From: a virus
Virus record (IMG/VR): IMGVR_UViG_3300023500_000029
Coordinates: 1 to 23,613 of that record
Reading direction: 5' to 3' (one strand)
Length of the DNA stretch: 23,613 nucleotides
In this document: positions 5,914 through 14,099 of the stretch, in pieces
How the letters are laid out: each line of letters opens with the position of its first letter
Numbering within the stretch: position 1 is the stretch's first letter
Position numbers and translations under genes: made by a program
Notes under the pieces: model-generated
Told to the model about the DNA's origin: nothing
What the model saw: the letters and a program-made list of their open reading frames with translations, nothing else
The model's database searches: none

Positions 5914-7995
5914 CGATATTTTTTGATTCAACCAATCCAAATCTTTAGATACAACAATTCCGGTCTTTTTGTAGTTAGTAAATTTTGGAAGTTGTTTTGA
6001 AGTTATTGAAACCACGTCCAAGACTTCAATTTCAAGATTTGAAATATCAACCTTGAATGATAGAATTCCGCGCCCTCTTTTCCATTTGTTTACAAAGGTT
6101 TTTGCTCTTTTCTGAAGTTCTGAAGCGTCAACGTTAAATTTGTCTTTAAAAATATCCGTCGAAATCGTATCAAATTCAGCAACTGAGTCAGCATCGACAA
6201 ACACTTCACCGCCGCCAAAACTTTCTCTATTATCGGAGGTGGAATTATCGTATGCGCTCAAAATTATACACTGGTTTTTGATATCTTTCCAACCTGTTTT
6301 GTATGTTAGCGAATTCTCCAGAATATTCTCTTCAGTAAGTTCGAAAATATTAGCACCGTCAGAAAGTGAGGGCTCTTTTAGTAATGTTATTTTGCCGTTT
6401 ACTGTAACTATATGGCTTTCCAATAACCAAGAAGCTTCGTCTACAACCTTCTTCGCTTTTACCGGTTTGATAAGGTGAAGGGTTCCGATCCTATTAGGGA
6501 ACAGCGCCTTGACTTTAGCAAAAGAGTCAAAGTCTATTTTGCTACTGTGTATATTTATATGGTTGGTAATTAAGTCAATCAAAATATCAACCAGATTCCA
6601 CTTTTGACCAGACGGGCTCGTAGTTTCGTCATAGATTATATCCGCCCACGCCCCGCCCACAGCATTCCAGTCAAGTGGGCTAGTGTCTGGCTGAGAACCT
6701 ACATTCGTTTGAATTGCTGAATATAAAGCGGAGAAAAATACAGCTTTGTCACCGGCGTTATATGTTGTTAAAGCATTCCAAGACTGAGATGCTTTTGCGG
6801 CGGGGATCATGGTGTCAAATTCTGCAAAGTTGTCGGAAGCCGTTAACGTGAAAGACGCTTTTCTGTAACTTGCATCTTTTACCCTTGCTTTATAAAGTTC
6901 AAGACTGGAGTCTACATTCCTGTACCCGATTCTGATTCTGCACTCTTTGGCGGAAAGGTTCTGACTGAATACCTTATTGCTGTAATCGTCTTCTGCAATT
7001 ACAGCGGAGAACCCGCCGTTGATTGTACTTTGGAACCGTGGGTTTACTTTTGTAGCTTGCAAATTAACGGTACTCAAATTTTTCTCACCGTAGGTTTTAA
7101 TTCTCATAGAGCTCTGAGAAATCCAAGGAAGGCTTGCCTTTACAAAAAAACCTGCTTTTGTTGTTTTTCTTGTGTCAACAACAGTGCCAAATGTTTTTGG
7201 AAGCGGTCTATATTCAATTGAGTAATTTGCAACTTCAGGAGAGAAATCTCTGGCTGTATTTGAAGCCATAGTAGTTACTACTCTCCAATATCTGTGCTTA
7301 GGAATCGAGATACCATCTTCAGCGTTTGATATGAAAAAATCCCAATTTGTCAAGTCTGATTCTGTTGATATTAAATCGCTATCAGTATAATATAAATCTA
7401 TTGACATCAACGTACCAACGGGTACTATGTCGCTGACAGAAAAAACACCGTCCTGATTCAAGCTAGAAGCAGGCACACCCACGTCAAGGGTTCTCGTGAA
7501 AGAACCAGAGGCTGCATAAGACTGCCAACCGCCAATTGAAAAGTACGTCCCATTTCCTGCTGGCACTCTCCAAATAGGGTCTATAACGCCGTACCCAGAA
7601 ACCTGAATAACGTTTTTAAACATTACCTTCTGAGTAGCTCCTACCGTTAGCTGGCTGATATCATAATCAGAATGACCAATTACAAACTGGTACTTCCGCC
7701 CTCTTTGAAGGGATGCCTTAAATCCTGAAACTAAAATATCGGAAGGAGTAACTGAGGGAGCCTGAAAGGATATTTTTTTGCCCACAGGCTTGCCTGAACT
7801 CAAGTCAACTATATACAAAACGCTGGGGATATGCCAATTTCCAGAGCTGAAACAGTTAAGATTTATTTCATCAACCAACATAGTGGAGCTTGCAGTAAAC
7901 TCAAGGCCTATCGGGCTTGAATCGGAACGGATGTCCCTTGCAAAATCAAAATGCTGGTACGTACCGCCTCCGCCGCCTTTTCCGCCACCTGCCAT
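5887..7995 (-). CDS. Tail tip hub/central fibre protein with CBM5/12-like insert
   Basis: This 702-aa protein begins with a Gly-rich leader (MAGGGKGGGGG), often seen in phage tail hub proteins. The N-terminal half (12-270) is beta-rich. Residues 406-443 read WNALTTYNAGDKAVFFSALYS and so on, ending PLDW, which matches the W-x5-Y-x2-GD-x-V pattern of chitin-binding type 3 (CBM5/12) modules. The C-terminal third (620-702), with KWKRGRGILSFKVDISNLEI and a final LTILEIPV strand, resembles the end of siphophage tip-attachment (lambda J-type) proteins. The ATG overlaps the previous stop (TAATG), with GAGAGG upstream. It likely forms the central tail tip that contacts the host envelope. Confidence 0.72.
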   Translation of the reverse strand: MAGGGKGGGGGTYQHFDFARDIRSDSSPIGLEFTASSTMLVDEINLNCFSSGNWHIPSVLYIVDLSSGKPVGKKISFQAPSVTPSDILVSGFKASLQRGRKYQFVIGHSDYDISQLTVGATQKVMFKNVIQVSGYGVIDPIWRVPAGNGTYFSIGGWQSYAASGSFTRTLDVGVPASSLNQDGVFSVSDIVPVGTLMSIDLYYTDSDLISTESDLTNWDFFISNAEDGISIPKHRYWRVVTTMASNTARDFSPEVANYSIEYRPLPKTFGTVVDTRKTTKAGFFVKASLPWISQSSMRIKTYGEKNLSTVNLQATKVNPRFQSTINGGFSAVIAEDDYSNKVFSQNLSAKECRIRIGYRNVDSSLELYKARVKDASYRKASFTLTASDNFAEFDTMIPAAKASQSWNALTTYNAGDKAVFFSALYSAIQTNVGSQPDTSPLDWNAVGGAWADIIYDETTSPSGQKWNLVDILIDLITNHINIHSSKIDFDSFAKVKALFPNRIGTLHLIKPVKAKKVVDEASWLLESHIVTVNGKITLLKEPSLSDGANIFELTEENILENSLTYKTGWKDIKNQCIILSAYDNSTSDNRESFGGGEVFVDADSVAEFDTISTDIFKDKFNVDASELQKRAKTFVNKWKRGRGILSFKVDISNLEIEVLDVVSITSKQLPKFTNYKKTGIVVSKDLDWLNQKISLTILEIPV

Positions 7996-9380
7996 TATTT
8001 CTTACCTCTCCCTGAATCTATGGAATAAACATCAGCAACCAAAACATCGTAGCTGAATTCATTTGAAACTTGCAAAAGAGCAACGAACTCGCTAGAATAG
8101 CAAAGGTCACTTCTCATTACGTGGATATTGCCACCAGCCTCATGAACCATAGGGCTATAGTGCTCTGCATAAGCTGTTGAAGTAGAATTGGGAAAGTTGG
8201 CGATTTCTGTCTGAGTCCACGTTATGCCGTCAGACGTTTCCATTATCGAATCAGTAGTACCTAAATTCCACGCCACTAATTTCCCAGAGTCGAATTTATT
8301 GGTTTCAATACGGTTTGGTCGTAGGGGCGGCGTTGTTTCAGAGAAGCTAACACCAAGGTCTGTTGAGACGAGGTGTGCGGTGTGAAGAGTTTCGCAAAAA
8401 AGGCACATGTTTCCGCCCACAAATCTGATAAAAGTAGCTCCTGCAGGCCAACCCGCTGGAATTGCCACCGAATTAACTAGGTTCCACGAGTAACTTCCTA
8501 TAGCTGTTTGCGTAGCTTTATATATTTCAACAACTCCGGAGCTTAATTTATTGGCTATAAAAACCTCTCCGTTATAGTACGAGATTGAGGAAATAATCGC
8601 TGAGGTACCTATGAATGAAGTTGGTTGTTTAGTAATTCCATCGGCATCATATACACAAATCGCAGAATTTGTCCCGTCAGCAAACTGAAATCCTACGAAA
8701 TATTGCCCGTTTATCTTTGCACACGAATACCTTCTTGCTCCACTGTACGCAAACGGAGGTGTGAATATATAAGTTGACGGCGAAGCAGAACCTGCAAGAA
8801 ATTCAACAGAGTCGCCGTAGCCTGCGGTTCCTCGCCCCGTTACGTTGAATATTCCATCAAAATTGCTAAATGTATCGATACCGGTTGCGTTCCCTGAACC
8901 CATAACGCTGTAGTCTGTATTTGTTCCTACAAGTTCAGTAAGGTCCCAGCTTTGCCCTCCGTCAGAGCTTACAAAAACGCCGGTTTTATGAGCTCCTAGC
9001 CACCTACCATAATGAAGAGCCACCAAATTACTTCCCGAATTTCCAATTCCTAAAACGTATGGAGGAGGAGAGATTGAGACTGCAGGCGCGCCTATTGCTC
9101 CAAAGCTAACTGTTCCAGCACCCCAATTTGAAATTGGTGCCTTTGTAAGAGCAGCGTCTACTTTTTTCCCTGGCGCAATAACAGCAAAGCCAGGCTTACG
9201 GTCAAAATCAATATTTGTGTCGTTAGAATTTGCGGGGTCGTCTATAGCCTTGAATTGGTTTTCGGTATCTATTATATCAAAATCACCGCGCTCCGGCCAA
9301 ACATCAACGAACGCAACAGGCTCGTGGCCTGCTGTGCTTTTAATTACTTCAGATATATCGCTAGGTATCTTTAAGGCCAT
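7995..9380 (-). CDS. Tail-tip protein with Asp-box beta-propeller
   Basis: This 461-aa protein has an N-terminal segment (about 1-70: VIKSTAGHEPVAFVDVWP and following) that resembles the start of small tail-tip proteins placed between the distal tail protein and the hub. Residues about 75-430 form a repetitive beta-rich region with Asp-box motifs at 138-145 (SSDGGQSW), 339-346 (STDLGVSF) and 382-388 (TSDGITW). These are typical of sialidase/BNR or YCF48-like propellers. The last 30 residues return to a conserved-looking tail end (VLVADVYSIDSGRGKK). I read it as a short tail protein carrying a large propeller insert. Catalytic sialidase residues are not evident, so sugar binding is more likely than hydrolysis. 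Confidence 0.7.
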   Translation of the reverse strand: MALKIPSDISEVIKSTAGHEPVAFVDVWPERGDFDIIDTENQFKAIDDPANSNDTNIDFDRKPGFAVIAPGKKVDAALTKAPISNWGAGTVSFGAIGAPAVSISPPPYVLGIGNSGSNLVALHYGRWLGAHKTGVFVSSDGGQSWDLTELVGTNTDYSVMGSGNATGIDTFSNFDGIFNVTGRGTAGYGDSVEFLAGSASPSTYIFTPPFAYSGARRYSCAKINGQYFVGFQFADGTNSAICVYDADGITKQPTSFIGTSAIISSISYYNGEVFIANKLSSGVVEIYKATQTAIGSYSWNLVNSVAIPAGWPAGATFIRFVGGNMCLFCETLHTAHLVSTDLGVSFSETTPPLRPNRIETNKFDSGKLVAWNLGTTDSIMETSDGITWTQTEIANFPNSTSTAYAEHYSPMVHEAGGNIHVMRSDLCYSSEFVALLQVSNEFSYDVLVADVYSIDSGRGKK

Positions 9381-9382
9381 TT

Positions 9383-10966
9383 TTATATGAACTCGATAAA
9401 CTTTATTTTTGATTTTTTGTGTACGGGGCTTTGAATTCTCAAATCTATATCCCTGTCCACCTTCATCAAATAGGTTGTGTATTTGTCAGAATCTGGTTGA
9501 AAAACGAACCAAATAGGCTGGCGTGTATTATATACGAAATTGCGGAAGATGTCAATGTTTGAGGCTGTTGAATTATCAATAACGCTCAACCCAAAACTTA
9601 ATTCTAGCCTTTTCCACAAAACGGTCTCAAACAGCCTTCCGTTTTCACTATTGAATTTTTTAATCCCTGAACGAAGAGACTTCGGATCAACGCCATAATC
9701 AACGTGACCTATTTCGAGGTAGTTACCGATAAAGATTTCAGGTATTAAAAAATGACTTTGTGAGGTTAGCCCTGAGATATTAAGCCTATACCTGTAGCTC
9801 AAAAAGAAATTTTCAAGAGACGTTGCTGTGGAAGCAAAAAAATCGATTCCATTACTTGCCAAATCTATAGGCGAGCCTGAGATTGAATATGAAAGCTGGG
9901 AATAACTAGTTCCGTTATTTACAGAGGTAAATATGAGGCCGGTGTTTGTAATAGTTACCAATTCGGAATCGGTAACAACAATCTGTTGGTATGAGCTTCC
10001 GCCGCTGTCTATAGTATCAAAATTTACATAGTCCTCGCTTTTTCTTATAAGTCCATTACTTCCGCACGCATAGTAAACGCCATTATAAACCACCGCGTCG
10101 CTAATGGAGCCTAACGCAAGGGCGAGACCTCTGGTGAAAGTTGAGAGGTCGTCAAAACTGGAGTAGGTTTCAACATTTGAGCGAAGTATATAAGCGAATT
10201 GCGAGTTGTCAATTCCTAATATATTGGTAAGAACTGGGAAGGGGCTTATGACAGCGCTGAAAGTAATTAGGTCAGTACTCTGCCAAATCTCATTGCTTTC
10301 ACCAACAACCACAAAGCTTATGAAGTTAGTAGCCACCCCGTTTAAATTAGAGGCTGTTATTGTTTGCGAAGTCCATGCAGTTCCGTCAAAATAAGAGAAA
10401 ACGCCAGCGTTACCGCATAGCACAAATTTGTCTTCCAATCCTTTCACGTCATTATAGATTCCTGCCGGAATTGTAAAATCCTGAGTCCATGCATTGCCGT
10501 CTGTTGAAGTATAAAATCCTGTTCCTGCTGAATCTATGGCCGCGAATCGGTCACCCGTCCAAAACAATTTTTTGAATGTAGGCGCTCCTACTATGGTCGT
10601 TACTGCTGTAGGCACCGCCAGAGTGTGAGCTGGTAAATAGTTAAACATGCTTTCGTTCTGGTGAATGAAAGAGCCCGATTTGATACTTGAAAAGGCTGTG
10701 CCGTCATGAGCTTGCAGGTCAAAATTAAAATCAATCGTGCGGCCGGATTCATCGTACCTATGTTCGCCAAAAATTACACATTGAGCTGTGCTTGAATCAA
10801 CACTCAGGTCAATGGTTGCATTTCCTGCGGCATCGGCTTGCAAGATAAAACCGTTAGCCGCGTCGTTATTAAAAACTGAGTAGATGTCACCAATATCCCG
10901 CCCGTTCGTAAGAACCGCCGAATTTATATGGTTGTTAAATGCTACCTTTGGGATGTCTGTGGCCAT
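9383..10966 (-). CDS. Distal tail-like protein with beta-propeller insert
   Basis: The N-terminus of this 527-aa protein (about 1-110) looks like a discoidin-type or jelly-roll domain (FNNDAANGFILQADAAG, later TIDLSVDSS and GEHRYDESGRTIDFNF). Residues 125-390 hold about six blade-like repeats with Asp-box-like turns at 153-160 (TSTDGNAW), 192-198 (YFDGTAW), 229-236 (QSTDLITF) and 309-316 (KSEDYVNF). The C-terminal 130 residues (FLIPEIFIGNYLEIG onward, with RQPIWFVFQPDS) resemble the tube-side end of distal tail proteins. Its position right after the tape measure fits a Dit-like adaptor. It starts after GAGG with a 10-base spacer and is the first gene after promoter 10994-11022. Confidence 0.68.
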   Translation of the reverse strand: MATDIPKVAFNNHINSAVLTNGRDIGDIYSVFNNDAANGFILQADAAGNATIDLSVDSSTAQCVIFGEHRYDESGRTIDFNFDLQAHDGTAFSSIKSGSFIHQNESMFNYLPAHTLAVPTAVTTIVGAPTFKKLFWTGDRFAAIDSAGTGFYTSTDGNAWTQDFTIPAGIYNDVKGLEDKFVLCGNAGVFSYFDGTAWTSQTITASNLNGVATNFISFVVVGESNEIWQSTDLITFSAVISPFPVLTNILGIDNSQFAYILRSNVETYSSFDDLSTFTRGLALALGSISDAVVYNGVYYACGSNGLIRKSEDYVNFDTIDSGGSSYQQIVVTDSELVTITNTGLIFTSVNNGTSYSQLSYSISGSPIDLASNGIDFFASTATSLENFFLSYRYRLNISGLTSQSHFLIPEIFIGNYLEIGHVDYGVDPKSLRSGIKKFNSENGRLFETVLWKRLELSFGLSVIDNSTASNIDIFRNFVYNTRQPIWFVFQPDSDKYTTYLMKVDRDIDLRIQSPVHKKSKIKFIEFI

Positions 10967-10993
10967 TTTCTTAATACCTCTTTGTTGTTTGTA

Positions 10994-11022
10994 ATTGTAG
11001 CGCTTTAATTATTTTTTGTCAA
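10994..11022 (-). promoter_or_regulatory. Sigma70-like promoter for tail-tip genes
   Basis: The -35 element TTGACA (11017-11022) and -10 element TACAAT (10994-10999) are separated by 17 bases, about 28 bases before the start of the 527-aa gene. A 7-bp dyad (CTGTTAC at 11024-11030, GTAACAG at 11041-11047) abuts the -35 box upstream and could bind a regulator. Confidence 0.7.
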
Positions 11023-11025
11023 GCT

Positions 11026-11310
11026 GTTACTTTTAAAAAGGTAACAGAGTGAAAAAGGTAACGCAAAAGGTAACGCCCTGATTCGTTTGGTAGCAACGTT
11101 TTGCGGGGTTTGTTACCTTTTTGGCTGCCGTTACTGTAAAAATACAGACGAGTTGATATTCTTCAATATTATAAAAAAATACTGAATATATGCAGAGCCT
11201 TATCTATAAATCTATTTGGTAACATATATATATAAAAGAGAGCTTTTTTGAGGCTCTGCCTTATATTCAGCCGTTTCTTATTCGTTACCAACGCGTTACC
11301 TTCATGTTAC
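11026..11310. repeat. GGTAAC/GTTACC repeat array
   Basis: GGTAAC starts at 11040, 11057, 11069 and 11218. GTTACC starts at 11112, 11284 and 11295. The shorter GTTAC core is at 11026, 11130 and 11306. AAAAGGTAACGC is perfectly tandem at 11053-11064 and 11065-11076. The 10-mer AAAAGGTAAC also occurs at 11036 and, inverted, at 11112-11121. Copies at 11284, 11295 and 11306 are exactly 11 bp apart. About 0.6 copies of the 5-mer core would be expected by chance in 285 bp counting both strands. Confidence 0.85.
11182..11270. repeat. Imperfect 19-20 bp inverted repeat
   Basis: The left arm CTGAATATATGCAGAGCCT (11182-11200) is matched by the reverse complement of 11251-11270, CTGAATATAAGGCAGAGCCT, with 18 matching bases and a one-base indel. 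The arms flank 50 bp that include one GGTAAC site. On the minus strand a smaller hairpin, AGAGC...GCTCT followed by CTTTTAT, competes for the same arm and could act as a weak terminator after the tape measure gene. Confidence 0.75.
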
Positions 11311-11323
11311 TAAACTGACCAAC

Positions 11324-14083
11324 TTACGCTACGGCAAAATTCTGTCCGCGATCAAACGAAGACTGCAAGACGGGGGCTAGTCGGTCGCCGATGCTCTGCA
11401 TAGTAGTTTCATCGATTGCGGCAGGGTCAAGCGCCTGAATTGTTAGGTTAACCTGAGCTCCAGCCTGCTGAGCTGGCTGTGCCGATTCCTGTGTTGAGGA
11501 TGGTGAAGGCGGCGTTGGAATGCTCGGCGCGGAAGAGGCTGAAGGTTTAGCCCCTCCTCCGAATTTTGTCGAGGCGATTTTTGAAATATTAGCAACACCC
11601 ATGGCCGTAACAACGCCCGCCATTACTGGCCCCAGAATAGGCCCCAAGCTTAACGCTTGTGTAGCGCCCTGTATTGTTGAGATTGTAGCGTTTGCAATTG
11701 CGGCAACTTTACCAGCCTCAAACATTTTCCTGTTTCCTGAATCCATCAACCCAGAAATTACTCCGAGGCCAGCCTGTGTTACGGCAACCTTGCCGTCAAA
11801 ACCGCTCTTCCACAACTTTTGGGAATTATCGGCAAATTTCTTTGTGTCACCGAATAATTTAGAGAAGTTTGCGTTGGTTATGTTATTTTGTAACGCGCCA
11901 AATTCAGAAGCAAGGTCAGCGCCTCTATTCTTGAAGTCTACAATTATATCTTCTTTTGCCTGTTCGAATTCAGTAAGCTTTTCTAATTCAAGGGTTCGCT
12001 CTTCATCTTGTAGAGATATGAATTCGTCTTTTCTAGCAATCTCTAATTCAGCAAAGGCGAGTCTTCTTTCTTCAATTATAGCAGACTTGCCATCTTCATG
12101 AAGACCAAGCGCTACAAGTTCCAAATCAAATTCGGAACGTTTTCTATCTTGAGAGATTGCAAACGCATCGGCATCTATTGCTCTCTTTTCAGCATTAAAT
12201 GCCTTTTGTGCAACAATCCGAGAATCTATTCCTGACAGCGAACCGCTATCTACTGGTGCAGACTTAAATTTTAGGCTTGCCTTCGCCCTTCTTGAGGCGA
12301 TCAAAGCGTCCTGAAGCTGCTGGTCTTGAGATATTGCAAAAGACTTAATCCGCTCGTTTTTTCGCGCTTCAATTTCCTCCTCTCTTTTTGCCTTATCATT
12401 AAACGATTTGACTCTTTTCCTATTCTCAAATTCAGAGAACGAGGTAAATGCCTTATCTATTGCAATAACTTGCGCGGAACCTTCTCCGTGAATAGATACA
12501 ACTTTCGCCCTTTCAGTTGCATATTTTTTTGTAAGGCGTTCAAGCCTTGAGGTTGTAAGTTTTGAAATTGAGGCTATGAAGTTTTTGGAGCTAGCAGCCG
12601 CAGCGTTCATGAAAAGCGGTAGCTTGCTAAATGCCTGCTCCACCGCTTTCCGATTCTTATTTTTAGCCAATTCGTCGAAGCTTATTCCAATATTTTCCAG
12701 CTCTTTCCTGAATGGCTTAAGTGCTAAAATCTTACTATCTAGGTCGGCCTTTTTGAATACTGAAAGCGCTCGAATTACATTTTTGGCATTTTCAAATGTA
12801 CCTTTTGACGCTGAACTTGTTGTGATATTTAAAGATTTTAATTTTGCGTCGAGGTCTTTCCCTACGATGCCGAGTTTTCTATATTTTTCTATTAAAGTCT
12901 CAAGGTTTGCGTTTACGAGAAGATTAGACTTGATAGCCGCCAACCTATTACTTTCTGCAGTCGCATCGGCCTGCTCGTTCAATTTTATAACGTCGTACAA
13001 TTCTTTTAATTTAAGTGAAGTGAACCCAATAACAGCGGCCAGAGCAACAAAGGGTGCAGCAGCAGCTCCTACAGTTGCGGCAAGAGCTATAAGACTGGGT
13101 GCCGTGGCTATTTCCATGAAAGCAGTGGTTGCAAATGTTGCAATCACAGCGCTATTTCTCAAAACTATAAAACCAGCGCCTACTGCCGCAAGCGTTTCAG
13201 GTAAACCTCCGAGAGGAGCTGAAAGAGCAAGAACAACGCTAGACATTGTTTTGATTTCTTTTGTAGCGCCAACTATTCGAGGGGTCAATTCGTTTAATGT
13301 ATTTGCAAAACTGGCCATCGCAGGCGCAAGCTCAAGGCCAACAGAGGAGGTGATCAAGAATATAGAATTGTCTATCTTGTTCATACTGCCCTGTAAAGAG
13401 TCAGCCGCCTCTGAGGCCGATCCTCCCAAATCCTTTTTGAGCTGAGCGGCAAATTTAGGAAGAAATTCAGCGGACATTAGTTTACCAGTTGACATTAGTT
13501 TGTCAAGTTCCGTGGTTGTAACGCCCATGGCTCTGGCTGCTATGCCAAAAGCTCCAGCAAGGCCAGCGTCGCCTAGTTGGTTACGTAATTCTTCCGCCGA
13601 AACCTTGCCCTTTGACATAATTTGTTCAAGTGCTTTAAAAATTCGCTCCGAATTATTTGCGTCTAGTCCCATAGAAGCAACTGCGGCCGAGACATCTGAG
13701 AAGATTTTGGTAGCTGCTTTTCCTTCGATAATAGTGCCTCTTGTTGAGGCGGCAAATGAACCGAACGAATCAGCGGTTCTTGAAAGATTTAGGCCGTAAA
13801 GTTTAACGATTTCATTTACGCTTTCGAATGCAGCCTTGGAATCTCCGGTAGCAACAGACAGCTTTCGCTGTATTCTTTCAAACGTAACAGCAGACTCTAC
13901 AGATTTATCAAATGCCGATTTCAAAGCAACGAACGAGACGGTTGCACCCGCAAGCCTTTTAAAGCTAGCGGATGTTTTATCAACCTTTTCGTTCATTTTA
14001 CCCAGTTTTTTATTTATCTGGTCTATGTTAAGGCTCAAATTCTTCGAGTCACCAACGAATTTTATCTCAAGATTTTTATTCAT
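11324..14083 (-). CDS. Tail tape measure protein
   Basis: This 919-aa protein sets tail length and is carried inside the tail tube. The N-terminal 240 residues carry the classical tape-measure domain (SVESAVTFERIQRKLSVATG, then GLNLSRTADSFGSFAASTRG, LRNQLGDAGLAGAFGIAARA, and a segment like LMSTGKLMSAEFLPKFA). Hydrophobic Ala-rich segments lie near 310-360 and 795-850. A long charged coiled-coil region (about 540-750) precedes a Pro/Ser-rich linker and a short C-terminal domain. From the usual 0.15 nm per residue I would expect a tail of about 140 nm. The start has AGGTGA six bases upstream. It follows the chaperone frameshift product by 16 bases, the standard siphophage order. Confidence 0.92.
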   Translation of the reverse strand: MNKNLEIKFVGDSKNLSLNIDQINKKLGKMNEKVDKTSASFKRLAGATVSFVALKSAFDKSVESAVTFERIQRKLSVATGDSKAAFESVNEIVKLYGLNLSRTADSFGSFAASTRGTIIEGKAATKIFSDVSAAVASMGLDANNSERIFKALEQIMSKGKVSAEELRNQLGDAGLAGAFGIAARAMGVTTTELDKLMSTGKLMSAEFLPKFAAQLKKDLGGSASEAADSLQGSMNKIDNSIFLITSSVGLELAPAMASFANTLNELTPRIVGATKEIKTMSSVVLALSAPLGGLPETLAAVGAGFIVLRNSAVIATFATTAFMEIATAPSLIALAATVGAAAAPFVALAAVIGFTSLKLKELYDVIKLNEQADATAESNRLAAIKSNLLVNANLETLIEKYRKLGIVGKDLDAKLKSLNITTSSASKGTFENAKNVIRALSVFKKADLDSKILALKPFRKELENIGISFDELAKNKNRKAVEQAFSKLPLFMNAAAASSKNFIASISKLTTSRLERLTKKYATERAKVVSIHGEGSAQVIAIDKAFTSFSEFENRKRVKSFNDKAKREEEIEARKNERIKSFAISQDQQLQDALIASRRAKASLKFKSAPVDSGSLSGIDSRIVAQKAFNAEKRAIDADAFAISQDRKRSEFDLELVALGLHEDGKSAIIEERRLAFAELEIARKDEFISLQDEERTLELEKLTEFEQAKEDIIVDFKNRGADLASEFGALQNNITNANFSKLFGDTKKFADNSQKLWKSGFDGKVAVTQAGLGVISGLMDSGNRKMFEAGKVAAIANATISTIQGATQALSLGPILGPVMAGVVTAMGVANISKIASTKFGGGAKPSASSAPSIPTPPSPSSTQESAQPAQQAGAQVNLTIQALDPAAIDETTMQSIGDRLAPVLQSSFDRGQNFAVA

Positions 14084-14099
14084 TTAGTTTCACCTGTAG

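Larger units (their letters stand above)
10967..11323 (-). promoter_or_regulatory. Non-coding island: promoter plus repeat array
   Basis: No reading frame with a credible start and ribosome site crosses these 357 bases on either strand; the longest minus-strand candidate is about 18 codons. The stretch holds a promoter (10994-11022), ten copies of GTTAC/GTAAC between 11026 and 11310, a tandem 12-mer, and a 19-20 bp imperfect inverted repeat. It separates the tape measure from the tail-tip genes. Its role is unknown. Confidence 0.75.

Noticed and set aside
11026-11310. CRISPR array from the GGTAAC repeats
   Set aside because: The repeats are only 6-12 bp, occur in both orientations and have irregular spacing. 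No cas genes are present.
12576-13445. Long plus-strand ORF (289 aa), and others at 11520-12101 and 13500-13799
   Set aside because: They lie antisense within the tape measure gene, which has clear domain structure. Their sequences are the low-complexity mirror of Ala/Lys-rich coding DNA.
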